Source of the DNA: an uncultured Clostridia bacterium
Lineage (GTDB): Bacteria; Bacillota; Clostridia; Peptostreptococcales; Anaerovoracaceae
DNA: 64,000 nucleotides
Direction: 5' to 3'
NCBI GenBank assembly: GCA_934255435.1
Contig: CAKQNZ010000001.1
Location: 5,135-69,134 of the forward strand
The notes below the pieces were generated by a model, which saw nothing but the letters and a program-made list of their open reading frames with translations, ran no database searches and was not told the origin of the DNA. The position numbers and the translations under genes are program-made. Numbering within the stretch: the first letter of the stretch is position 1; every line of letters starts with the position of its first letter. Positions 8,815 to 17,209 of this stretch are shown here, piece after piece.

Positions 8815-10284
8815 ATGTCAAAGAAAAAATCGAAGATATCCGTCTTCGCACTGGTCATGATGATATGCGTCACCGTTGCCGGCGGCGGATTCGGCATCGA
8901 AGACCTGGTCGGTTCCGTAGGTCCGGGAATGACAATGCTGGTCTTCATACTCATACCATTCGTATGGTCACTGCCATTCGGACTGTCATCCGCAGAACTT
9001 TCATCTGCATATCCTGAAGATGGAGGTATGTACACCTGGGCGAAGAACGGACTGGGTGAAAAAGCAGGATTCGTCAGCGGCTGGTGCTACACCATCGCCG
9101 GATTCGTAGAACCTGCCACATTCGCAGTACTCAGCGCCAATTACATGAAAATGCTCCTCCCGATAAAAGTGGACGCTTTTGTTTACTGGTGCCTGTGCGC
9201 CGCACTCATAGCCATATTCGCCATAATAAACATCATCGGCATCAAGCTGGTAAGCAATCTGGCATCCGTTATCACTGTACTTTGCGTGATACCATTCATA
9301 ATACTGGTGGTACTGTCGCTGACAGACATCAAGTACAGTCCTGTGGAGCCTATGGTACCTGAAGACATGTCGTTCCTGCAGGCAGCAGGACAGGGTCTTC
9401 TGATCGGCATCTGGTTCAACACAGGCTTCGAGACCATTTCCACAATGTCCGGAGATATCGAGGACGGCTCACGCAAAGTCCCTAAAGCCATCGTACTTGC
9501 CATACCTATCATATCTGTGATGTACATCCTCTGGGTAATGCCTGCACTTGCAGCTGTAGGACACTGGCAGGACTGGTCATCTGAAGGCCCTCTTTCCTTC
9601 GTGGAAGTCGGCAACATCGTAGGCGGAGCTCCGCTGAGATGGGCGTTCGTAGCAGCAGGCAGCCTTGCCAGCATGATGATACTCTGCGAGTACATACTGG
9701 CATACGCATACCTGATGAAATCCTTCAGTGAAAAAGGACAGTTCTTCAAGATCTTCTCGAAAGAACACAAGAAGTTCAAGACGCCTTACATGGCTATCAT
9801 CATACTGTCGGTAGTCAGCATCGGACTCTGCTCGTCAGGAAGCTTCATCGCTTTCGTAGGCATAGCGTCCATACTTTACGCAGTACCTGTCATCATGATG
9901 TTCATCGCCAATATCAAGCTGAGGATCAAGCAGCCTGATATGAAGCTGGATTTCAAGGTGCCTCTGCCGAACAAAGCATATATCGTATATCTGTGTTTCC
10001 CGATAGTCATCTACGGAGCCAGCATATTTGCAGACAACTGGATCGTAGGACTTGGGCTGGCAGCAACATCCATACCGGCGTACATCTTCTTCAAGAAGAT
10101 ATACAGAGGCGGACGCTACTGGGATGAATGTCACAAACGCACTCACCTGGCAGCCGCTGCAGAAGACGAGGAAACAGCAAGAGAAGCTTTCAGGATCGGA
10201 TCCGAGGAAAGCTTCGCCGACGACCCTTCGGAAAACGCACCGGCATCAGACGCCCCTGAATCGGACGTACTGACACAGCATTAA
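8815..10284 (+). CDS. APC-family amino acid permease
   Basis: 489 residues, about 12 predicted membrane helices. The first helix carries VTVAGGGFGIEDLVG, the unwound Gly-rich substrate site of APC-superfamily transporters, followed by the amphipathic SSAYPEDGGMYTWAKNGLGE segment of the YjeM/GadC-like group. The C-terminal 50 residues are hydrophilic and acidic. GGAAGC precedes the ATG. The substrate is not readable; the closest context is the amino acid dehydrogenase upstream. Strong terminator downstream. Confidence 0.85.
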   Translation: MSKKKSKISVFALVMMICVTVAGGGFGIEDLVGSVGPGMTMLVFILIPFVWSLPFGLSSAELSSAYPEDGGMYTWAKNGLGEKAGFVSGWCYTIAGFVEPATFAVLSANYMKMLLPIKVDAFVYWCLCAALIAIFAIINIIGIKLVSNLASVITVLCVIPFIILVVLSLTDIKYSPVEPMVPEDMSFLQAAGQGLLIGIWFNTGFETISTMSGDIEDGSRKVPKAIVLAIPIISVMYILWVMPALAAVGHWQDWSSEGPLSFVEVGNIVGGAPLRWAFVAAGSLASMMILCEYILAYAYLMKSFSEKGQFFKIFSKEHKKFKTPYMAIIILSVVSIGLCSSGSFIAFVGIASILYAVPVIMMFIANIKLRIKQPDMKLDFKVPLPNKAYIVYLCFPIVIYGASIFADNWIVGLGLAATSIPAYIFFKKIYRGGRYWDECHKRTHLAAAAEDEETAREAFRIGSEESFADDPSENAPASDAPESDVLTQH

Positions 10285-10393
10285 ACGTTCATATCGTTAC
10301 AGCAAAGTTATAACTTCTTCTGACAAATGACATATTTTCAGAAACGGTACATATGACCGCCTCTGAACGGTCCGGCAGAAACCTCCGGACCGC

Positions 10394-10436
10394 AAAGACC
10401 GGCGCCGATGACAACCATCGGCGCCGGTCTTTTGTT
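10394..10436 (+). terminator. terminator after the APC permease
   Basis: Long GC-rich stem AAGACCGGCGCCGATG with CATCGGCGCCGGTCTT, 5-nt loop, followed by TTGTT. Confidence 0.9.
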
Positions 10437-10485
10437 ATCCGTACAGTTTGACAGTCCCTGCTGTCTGTGATATCTTTACACCGAT

Positions 10486-10505
10486 ACCTGAAGTTGACTT
10501 CAGGT
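10486..10505. promoter_or_regulatory. MerR-type operator upstream of merR-like gene
   Basis: ACCTGAAGTTGACTTCAGGT is a perfect 8-bp inverted repeat with a 4-bp centre. A -10-like TATATT follows at 10509-10514. The position between weak -35 and -10 sequences and the symmetry match operators of MerR-family activators. Seventeen of 20 positions match the box in the promoter of the flavodoxin gene at 55568-55587. Confidence 0.7.
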
Positions 10506-10650
10506 CGATATATTTACAACCACTTTAACTATATCTCCGGCAGGACAGCAGATTTTAATGCAACGTACAGACACACGCCCTGATCATCAGCCAGCGTCTC
10601 TTTATATGCCGGGGTATAAGTACCAAGATCCCGCAAAGGAGGCAGATAAA

Positions 10651-11091
10651 ATGTACACTATAGGTCAGGTTTCAGAAATGTTCGATATGCCGGTATCCAC
10701 ACTGAGATACTACGACAAGGAAGGACTTTTCCCGCATCTTGAGCGATCGTCAGGCATACGCCAGTTCAGCGACAGAGAGCTCGAATCGCTCCGTGTGGTG
10801 GAATGTCTCAAGAAGTCCGGAGCCGAGATAAAAGACATACGCCAGTTCATGAAATGGTGCGCAGAAGGCAGCAGTACATACGGAAAGCGCCACGAATTTT
10901 TCCTGCAGCACAGGAAAGCCGCCGAAGAAGAACTTGAAAAGATGCAGCGCACTCTGGATATGATCCGATTCAAGTGCTGGTACTACGAGCAGGCCATGAA
11001 AGACGACAGCGAAGACCGCATCCTCCAGATGCTCCCGGACGGACTGCCGGAAGACATACAGAAACTTTACGACCACGCACATAAAGAGTAG
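10651..11091 (+). CDS. MerR-family transcriptional regulator
   Basis: 146 residues. N-terminal MerR helix-turn-helix YTIGQVSEMFDMPVSTLRYYDKEGLFP, winged part IRQFSDRELESL, then a coiled-coil dimer helix (about 80-120) and a short C-terminal region with FKCWYYEQA. The single Cys in KCWYYE is common in the NmlR/AdhR-like group that senses aldehydes or thiol stress; this is family knowledge and not proof. AAAGGAGG six to ten bases before the ATG at 10651 fixes the start. A dyad operator at 10486-10505 suggests autoregulation. Confidence 0.9.
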   Translation: MYTIGQVSEMFDMPVSTLRYYDKEGLFPHLERSSGIRQFSDRELESLRVVECLKKSGAEIKDIRQFMKWCAEGSSTYGKRHEFFLQHRKAAEEELEKMQRTLDMIRFKCWYYEQAMKDDSEDRILQMLPDGLPEDIQKLYDHAHKE

Positions 11092-11122
11092 ACAGCAAAC
11101 AGCCGGCAGCATCATCGCCATC

Positions 11123-11158
11123 AAAACAGCGCAGCCGCCGTCCCGGCCGCTGCGCTTT
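11123..11158. terminator. stem-loop between convergent merR-like and MFS genes
   Basis: AGCGCAGC (11128-11135) pairs with GCTGCGCT (11149-11156); A run on the left, short T run on the right. May stop transcription from both sides. Confidence 0.6.
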
Positions 11159-11221
11159 GAATTCCATATATTTACGGGAGCATAATGTCCTGAAACTGCA
11201 CTGCCACTTTCGTATGTGGAC

Positions 11222-12517
11222 TTAGCTTACATTTTCATGAAGCTCTTCCTGACTTATCCTGTTCTTGTAATAGAATTTCTTCGAGCAGAATATCCCTCTG
11301 AGGATCGCTGATATGAACAGCAGCGCCGCCATCAGCAGGAACGCCGGAGTATATGAACCTGTCAGATCGTAGATCACGCCCACGATGGATGACCCGAAAG
11401 CCACACCTAATGCGATGAATATGTTCAGGTACGCTATGAACCTGCCGATCTCCTTTTCCCCGAACATATGGTTCATCACCAGCGGTGAGATAACATTAAC
11501 GGCCGGACATCCGAATCCGTAACCAAGTATCAGCACTATCACCAGCCACGGACAGCTCGGTATTGCAACAGTTGCCAGGAAAGCTATCCCGAATATCACC
11601 GATACAGCCACAGCACCTGTGCTCAGTTTGAACCTGTCACAGTAAGCGCCTACGACAATCTGGCCTATGATCAGAGCCCCGAACATAAGCGAGAATACAG
11701 ATGACGCCATCGTGTTGGAGAGCCCGCCCAGTTCAAGGAAAGGCATAGTGTGGCTCAGCAGTGTTCCTGAAGCGATGGTTATAGCCATTGCAGACAGCAG
11801 AACGATCCATGTGGACGGTCTTTTCAGTGCACGTCTGAATGTAGCACCCTCCACCTCGCCTTTGTCCACAACAGGCGTCTCGTCCAGCTCACCTTTTCTT
11901 GCCAGGCCCATATCCTCCGGCGACCACTTCATGAAGACCAGCACGCACGGAATGCATATCACTGCAAGACATACGCCGATTATCAGATAGCCAGCTCTCC
12001 AGCCCAGATGCTGCACGATGATGTTCATCACCCACGACATTATCATGGCCCCCAGAGGCGAGAACAGCAGTCCCAGCGCCAGCCCCCTGAGCTTCATGCC
12101 GAACCAGTTGCTTATGATGACCGTACACGGCGTGCTCGTCAGCAGCGAGAAGCAGAACCCCTGAGGTATGGCCAGTATGTAAAAGTGCCACAGCTGCTGC
12201 GCCGATGCGAACCCGATGAACGACGCCGCCCCGCATATGGCCGCAAAGACCATTATCTTCCTTATATACTTCTTAGTCATTTTGCTCTGGAAAATGAACA
12301 GCGCCAGCACACTTGCCAGGCATTGTATCGTTATGTACAGCGAAAACTGCCCTATGCTGAATCCCAGATCCTCCGTCAACGGAAGGAAGAACACCCCTGT
12401 TATCGAAACTATACACGAATATCCGAACACTACCAGGATGAACCCCGCCAGAGTCACCCACCATCCGAAATAGACCTTACCGCCGGTATCGAATAATTTG
12501 CTTTCCTTATCCTTCAT
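11222..12517 (-). CDS. MFS transporter, oxalate/formate antiporter-like
   Basis: 431 residues, 12 predicted helices with a hydrophilic central loop (about 195-225). The first helix region VYFGWWVTLAGFILVVFGYS and the 2-3 loop are typical of the monocarboxylate/OFA group of the major facilitator superfamily. Substrate probably an organic anion; this is an inference from family resemblance. GGAAAGG lies upstream of the ATG. It is convergent with the merR-like gene and has a mosaic repeat block directly upstream. Confidence 0.85.
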   Translation of the reverse strand: MKDKESKLFDTGGKVYFGWWVTLAGFILVVFGYSCIVSITGVFFLPLTEDLGFSIGQFSLYITIQCLASVLALFIFQSKMTKKYIRKIMVFAAICGAASFIGFASAQQLWHFYILAIPQGFCFSLLTSTPCTVIISNWFGMKLRGLALGLLFSPLGAMIMSWVMNIIVQHLGWRAGYLIIGVCLAVICIPCVLVFMKWSPEDMGLARKGELDETPVVDKGEVEGATFRRALKRPSTWIVLLSAMAITIASGTLLSHTMPFLELGGLSNTMASSVFSLMFGALIIGQIVVGAYCDRFKLSTGAVAVSVIFGIAFLATVAIPSCPWLVIVLILGYGFGCPAVNVISPLVMNHMFGEKEIGRFIAYLNIFIALGVAFGSSIVGVIYDLTGSYTPAFLLMAALLFISAILRGIFCSKKFYYKNRISQEELHENVS

Positions 12518-12555
12518 ATCTTTCTACCTACCTTTCCTGCCCACGATGTATCAGT

Positions 12556-12687
12556 AAAAAAAGTGTGCAAGACGTGAGCGAAGCTCCCTTTGCACACATG
12601 TTGCTGCTTCGCAGCAACGCATTTGATGTGCTTTCTTTGAAGCTACGTCAATTTCTCTACGAGAAATTTCCTATGCTATAAAAAATC
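12556..12687. repeat. mosaic hairpin repeat block, copy 1
   Basis: Modules in order: GTGTGCAAG ... CTTTGCACACATG outer stem with an inner GAGCGAAGCTC hairpin; GTTGCTGC-ttc-GCAGCAAC hairpin; GCATTTGATGTGCTTTC; a CGTCAATTTCTCTACGAG unit with AAATT arms. The same modules recur at 16.86 and 56.34 kb with different inner hairpins. Noncoding. Confidence 0.8.
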
Positions 12688-12754
12688 ACATCGTGCGTCA
12701 AGCGACCACTTCATCCCGTATACCCGTCCTCTGTCAGCCCGACCGCCGGGATAA

Positions 12755-13590
12755 TCATGAGATATCATACACAGTCTTACCACCGTTCACGGTCATCACC
12801 GCCTTCATTTTGTATATCTCGTCAGATCCCGCGTATTCATACGGATCCCTGTCTATGACAGTGAGATCGGCGTCCATGCCGACAGCTATGCTGCCCTTGC
12901 GGTTCTCCAGCTTCACGGAATAGGCCGCATTCGTGGTGAATATCCTTATGGCCTCCGTCACCGGCACGTTCCTCCTCGGATCCGGGTTCCTGATGCAGCA
13001 GGCGATGCCGTACAGCGGATCTATCAGCGATACCGGTGAGTCCAACCCTCCGCATATGATACCGCCACGCTTCAGTATCTCAGGAAACACTTCCATCCGG
13101 TCAGCGCGCTCTCTGCCGAACAGCAGCTCGTAATATCCGCCTTCCGGCTGGCCCCACATCCCGGTGAAGGCCGGCTGCATGGAAGCTATCAGCCCAAGCT
13201 CCGCCAGTATGTCCATGTGCCTGTCCTCCGGCAGCGAGAAATGTTCCACACGGTGTCTCAGATCCTTCGGCCCCTATTCGCCGATGACCTGTTTGTAAAT
13301 GTACAGCAGCTGATCTATTGCTCTTGTTCCCAGCGCATGGAAAGCGCACTGTATGCCTTCCCTGTGTGCTGCCGAAACCAGTTCGTAAATCTCCTCATCG
13401 GTGTGGAGCAGGAACCCTCTCCGTTCCGGTCTCTGGGGATACGGCTCGTTCAGCGCCATGGTGTACTCGAACCCCGCACCGTCAAGGGTCAGGCAGCCTC
13501 CGATCCTCGGCAGGCCGCAGGCTTTTGCCTTTTCCAGATCCCAGGTCTGGTAGAAGACCTCTATATTCACAGGCAGTTCATCACCGATGA
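12755..13590 (-). pseudogene. YtcJ-like amidohydrolase, truncated and with an in-frame stop
   Basis: The minus strand encodes the C-terminal half of an amidohydrolase of the YtcJ group: CAFHALGTRAIDQLL, RVEHFSLPED, GLDSPVSLIDPLYGI and the end GSIAVGMDADLTVIDRDPYE. A TAG at 13276-13274 interrupts the frame between VIGE and GPKDLRHRVEHF without a frame change. The N-terminal half, including the first metal ligands, is missing; recognisable sequence stops near 13590, where the opposite-strand LuxR gene begins. Not functional. Confidence 0.85.
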
Positions 13591-14284
13591 TCTGGACCGG
13601 ATGCGGGCGGAATTTCTCAGACTGCTTAAATACGCCATCCCCTTTGACACAGCTAATTTTTTCCTGGTGGACACGGATGCAGACAACAGTCAGACGCTGA
13701 CGGGACTCATCAATGAGAACAGCCTCCGCAACTCCGACGTCAGCGAGGTCCTTGACCGCTACATGGAGGACTGCTTCGAGATCGACAGCACCCACTGGCT
13801 CTGCACCACCAACAAACCCACAACATACAGGCTCAGCGATCTGCTGTCGGAGGACGCGCTGGAATCCAGCGATTACTACAAGGAGATGTTCCTGCCCTTC
13901 GATCTGCACTACGGAGCCCGCGCCCTGATCGCCCACGACAATACATGCCTGGGGCTGCTGGCGCTGTTCCGCATCAGAGAGAATACCGACTTCACGGACA
14001 AGGAGATGCTTTTCCTGGACTGCATCAACGAACACCTCTCCATACGGATGTACAACACCAGGATCCCGGGAGAGGCTCATGAACAGGAGCCGCGCATCGG
14101 CAGTCTGCAGCAGTACAGCCTGACGCCCCGGGAGCGCGAGATCCGGGATCTGCTGCTTCAGGGCCTCACAAGCGAGGAGATAGCCGACAGACTTTTCATC
14201 GCCGACAACACTCTGCGCCGCCACACCTACAATCTCTACAGCAAGCTGGGTATACAGGAAAGATGGCAGCTGCACTATCTCTGA
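13576..14284 (+). pseudogene. LuxR-family regulator, 5' end lost
   Basis: Residues encoded from about 13580 match a sensor domain (YAIPFDTANFFLVDTD) followed by a C-terminal LuxR helix-turn-helix: LTPREREIRDLLLQGLTSEE, then ADNTLRRHTYNLYSKLGI. The reading frame runs without break back into the amidohydrolase remnant, so the natural start is gone. The first in-frame ATG within the domain is at 13601 but has no convincing ribosome site. Only the first 20 or so residues may be lost, so a residual product cannot be excluded. Confidence 0.65.
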
Positions 14285-14401
14285 TACATAAAACAATACG
14301 GTTTATTATCCCTGCCAGGTTTTACTCGCTACGCTTATGTTGGCTTTACAGTGGTCCGAGGAATAGTGTTTCGCCTGTTCAGGACTGCTCCTTTCTTGAT
14401 C

Positions 14402-14438
14402 GTATCGAAAACTCCCCGTATTTCTTCCATTTCGATAC
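14402..14438. repeat. single 37-bp inverted-end element (GTATCGA/TCGATAC type)
   Basis: GTATCGAAAA at the left and TTTCGATAC at the right, 37 bp in all. A degenerate second copy may start at 14497 (GTGCGAAAAC...), 95 bp further on. It lies between the LuxR remnant and the T-box promoter. Confidence 0.75.
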
Positions 14439-14570
14439 TTTACGGTGTTCCCCGAGGCTGGCGTTTCAACGATTCGGGCCACTGACAGGATCGTGATGTG
14501 CGAAAACCTGTATCTGCATTTTTCTACGCCATGGTTTGTCATGCTAATTATGTAAAATCCCAAAAAACGG

Positions 14571-14598
14571 TTGACAAATTTTGTGAAAAAGGTACAAT
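14571..14598 (+). promoter_or_regulatory. promoter of the T-box leader
   Basis: TTGACA (14571-14576) and TACAAT (14593-14598), 16 bp apart; transcription would begin near 14605. Confidence 0.8.
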
Positions 14599-14604
14599 TG
14601 AATA

Positions 14605-14993
14605 TAGTTGAATAATCAAGGCTGTGAAGGGAACAAGTAGCATGCGGGATACTGATAAAGAGAGCTGCCGGCTGGTGAGAGGCGCACAGTTACTGCCTGT
14701 GAATACATCCTGGAGCTGCGCACCGAAAACTGTACGATCACAAACTCTGATACAGGTTCTGCTGTCGGCAATTTATCTGGCACACGGCATACGATCATAT
14801 ATCATTATATGCCACTGTTATCTGTGATCACGACAGCCGGTAGGCTGCGACGGGAGTGCCCGATACAGCACAGTGGTATACTCGCCATTATATGGACGAC
14901 GTACCCGTAAAGGTCGCTGCCGTAAGACAGCGATAAAATGAGGTGGTACCGCGAAGTGAACACTCCGCCCTCTGCGATGCAGAGGGCGTTTTT
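14605..14993 (+). promoter_or_regulatory. T-box riboswitch, tyrosine specifier (UAC)
   Basis: Leader of about 390 nt with T-box landmarks: AGTA box (14636-14639), AAAGAGAGCTG and CTGGTGAGAG (GNUG region) in stem I, the specifier loop GTGAATACATCC where GAA is followed by UAC at 14704-14706 (Tyr), the T-box AGGTGGTACCGCG (14941-14953), and a terminator CGCCCTCTGC-gat-GCAGAGGGCG plus five T (14966-14993). Known mechanism: uncharged tRNA pairs with the specifier and the T-box and prevents termination. Specifier reading follows the S-turn rule and should be confirmed by folding. It controls an acyl-CoA ligase, which is unusual. Confidence 0.88.
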
Positions 14994-15042
14994 GATACCC
15001 TCGCAGCATCGATGCGAAACCATACGAAAGGAACATATACCA

Positions 15043-16677
15043 ATGCCAATAACACAGATACTTGAGCATAACGCTGCACTTTTTAAAAACGATATCAGCC
15101 TTGTGGAACTGAATCCCGGAGATGACGCCAAGCCGAGGATGACATGGAAAGAATACTCCCTGATGGAACCTAAGGGCAGAGCACGTTTCAGGAAAGAGAT
15201 CACATGGGGTGAGTTCAATACTCAGGCCAACAGATTCGCCAACCTGCTGCTTTCCAGAGGTATCAAAAAAGGGGACAAAATAGCCATACTACTGATGAAC
15301 TGTATCGAATGGCTTCCGATATACTTCGGTATACTCAAGACCGGAGCCCTGGCAGTGCCGCTGAATTTCCGCTATACTCCGGAGGAGATCCGCTACTGCT
15401 GCGACCTGGCAGAAGTTGACGGTATCGTATTCGGCCCTGAATTCACAGGTCGTATGGAGGAAATATGCGACAGGATGCCGGGAGTGGATCTCATGCTGTA
15501 TGCCGGCGAGGAGTGTCCTTCATTCGCAGAGAGCTATGATGAACTCATCGAATACTGTTCATCAAGGACTCCGATGATCGACATCAAGGACTCCGATGAT
15601 GCTGCAATATACTTTTCATCAGGCACCACTGGTTTCCCGAAAGCAATACTGCATCCTCACAGGAGTCTGATGCACGCATGCAAAGTAGAACAGAATCATC
15701 ATTCCACGTCAAGAGACGATGTGTTCCTCTGCATCCCTCCGCTTTATCACACAGGAGCCAAGATGCACTGGTTCGGCAGCCTCTTTGTAGGCGGTAAGGC
15801 TGTACTGCTCAAAGGGACTAAACCTGAATGGATTCTTAAGGCAATTTCTGAAGAAAAATGTACGCTCCTCTGGCTGCTGGTGCCATGGTGCCAGGATATA
15901 CTGGATGCACTGGACAGAGGCGATGTCAAGCTGGAAGACTACGAACTGGATCAGCTGAGACTGATGCATATAGGTGCCCAGCCTGTACCGCCAAGCCTGA
16001 TCAAACGCTGGAAATCATACTTCCCGCACCACCAGTACGATACAAACTACGGACTCAGTGAGTCAACGGGTCCGGGATGCGTACACCTGGGCGTGGAAAA
16101 CATACATAAAGTCGGCGCCATCGGTAAAGCTGGCTTCGGCTGGGAAGCAAAGATCGTAGACGAAAGCAGAGGCATCGTCAGGAGAGGCGAAGTCGGCGAA
16201 CTGGCTGTCAAAGGTCCTGGAGTCATGAAATGCTACTATCGTGATGAAAAAGCCACGAACGAAACGCTTTACGACGGCTGGCTCATGACAGGCGATATGG
16301 CTTATGAAGACGAAGACGGCTTCTATTTCCTGGTAGACAGAAAGAAAGACGTTATAATCTCAGGAGGCGAAAACATCTATCCAGTGCAGGTAGAAAACTT
16401 CCTCAGAAAAAACGATGCTATCAAGGACGTTGCAGTGATCGGAGTACCGGATCAGAGACTTGGCGAGATATCAGCTGCAATAATCGAGCTGAAGGAAGGT
16501 CACGAGTGTACCGAGGCAGAGATAAATGATTTCTGCCATGAACTGCCACGTTACAAACGTCCGCACAGAATAATATTTGCAGACGTTCCACGCAACCCAA
16601 CAGGCAAGATCGAAAAGCCTGTCCTGAGAGAACGCTACAGCACACTTAGACTTGTAGAACAGCAGAACAAAGGCTGA
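15043..16677 (+). CDS. AMP-forming acyl-CoA ligase under T-box control
   Basis: 544 residues of the ANL superfamily. AMP-binding P-loop YFSSGTTGFPKA (about 185), motif YGLSESTG (about 345), GWLMTGDMAYEDEDGFYFLVDR (about 420) and the C-terminal Lys for adenylation in NPTGKIEKPVL. Closest in look to medium-chain or aryl/carnitine-type CoA ligases (FadD/CaiC class II); acyl specificity cannot be read. Ribosome site AAAGGA. Monocistronic, preceded by the tyrosine T-box, followed by a 37-bp stem element. The T-box implies expression when tRNA-Tyr is uncharged, so the acid activated may serve tyrosine supply, for example 4-hydroxyphenylacetate (inference). Confidence 0.88.
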   Translation: MPITQILEHNAALFKNDISLVELNPGDDAKPRMTWKEYSLMEPKGRARFRKEITWGEFNTQANRFANLLLSRGIKKGDKIAILLMNCIEWLPIYFGILKTGALAVPLNFRYTPEEIRYCCDLAEVDGIVFGPEFTGRMEEICDRMPGVDLMLYAGEECPSFAESYDELIEYCSSRTPMIDIKDSDDAAIYFSSGTTGFPKAILHPHRSLMHACKVEQNHHSTSRDDVFLCIPPLYHTGAKMHWFGSLFVGGKAVLLKGTKPEWILKAISEEKCTLLWLLVPWCQDILDALDRGDVKLEDYELDQLRLMHIGAQPVPPSLIKRWKSYFPHHQYDTNYGLSESTGPGCVHLGVENIHKVGAIGKAGFGWEAKIVDESRGIVRRGEVGELAVKGPGVMKCYYRDEKATNETLYDGWLMTGDMAYEDEDGFYFLVDRKKDVIISGGENIYPVQVENFLRKNDAIKDVAVIGVPDQRLGEISAAIIELKEGHECTEAEINDFCHELPRYKRPHRIIFADVPRNPTGKIEKPVLRERYSTLRLVEQQNKG

Positions 16678-16696
16678 TAACAGAATAACGACCATC

Positions 16697-16829
16697 AAAG
16701 GGACGAAACCAATGGCTCAAATCTCGGTTTCGTCCCTTTTTGTAATTATTTCCGGATCCGATTGCTGCCGATAATGCCTGCTTTTCTCTGATGGGTCGTT
16801 TTTGATGTGAATCCTTCTCTTTTCGATAC
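16697..16829. repeat. two 37-bp inverted-end elements, the first also a likely terminator
   Basis: Element 16700-16736: GGGACGAAACC with GGTTTCGTCCC, perfect 11-bp arms, followed by TTTTTG, so it can end the ligase transcript. Element 16793-16829: left GGGTCGTTTT, right TTTTCGATAC, a mixed-end element. Starts are 93 bp apart. Confidence 0.85.
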
Positions 16830-16861
16830 ATTTGCCCTCGATCACCAGTACTGTATCACTG

Positions 16862-17134
16862 ACAATGCACACACATGTCGCTGCTACACAGCAACGCATT
16901 TGATGTACTTTCTTGCCTTTCTGTCCGAAGAACCGCAAGGTGATTCGTAAGACAGAACGGACAGCAACGAACGCAGTGAGTAGGAGCGAGCATCAGCGAG
17001 CGTTGCCTTTTTTCCCGGAGAGCCGCAGGCGAACCGCAAGGAAAAACGGACAGCAACGAACGCAGTGAGTAGGAGCGAGCATCAGCGAGCGTTGAAGCTC
17101 CGTCAATTTCTCTACGAGAAATTTCCTGCGCTAT
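16862..17134. repeat. mosaic hairpin repeat block, copy 2
   Basis: Contains a shortened GTTGCTGC/GCAGCAAC-type unit, the module CTTTCTGTCCGAAGAACCGC, then two 50-bp copies (16956-17005 and 17045-17094, period 89) of a unit running from AACGGACAGCAACGAACGC to CAGCGAGCGTTG, and the closing module CGTCAATTTCTCTACGAG. Modules are shared with blocks at 12.56, 56.34 and 59.7 kb. Noncoding. Confidence 0.85.
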
Positions 17135-17173
17135 AAAAACCGGCCTGCTCATTTCTGAACAGACCGGTTTTTT
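17135..17173 (-). terminator. terminator downstream of the APC permease (probably bidirectional)
   Basis: AAAACCGG-c-CTG pairs with CAG-a-CCGGTTTT; A run on one side and T run on the other, so it can serve both strands. Confidence 0.8.
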
Positions 17174-17209
17174 CCCTTGTATTGTTTCCACAACTAAATG
17201 TTATTTGCT

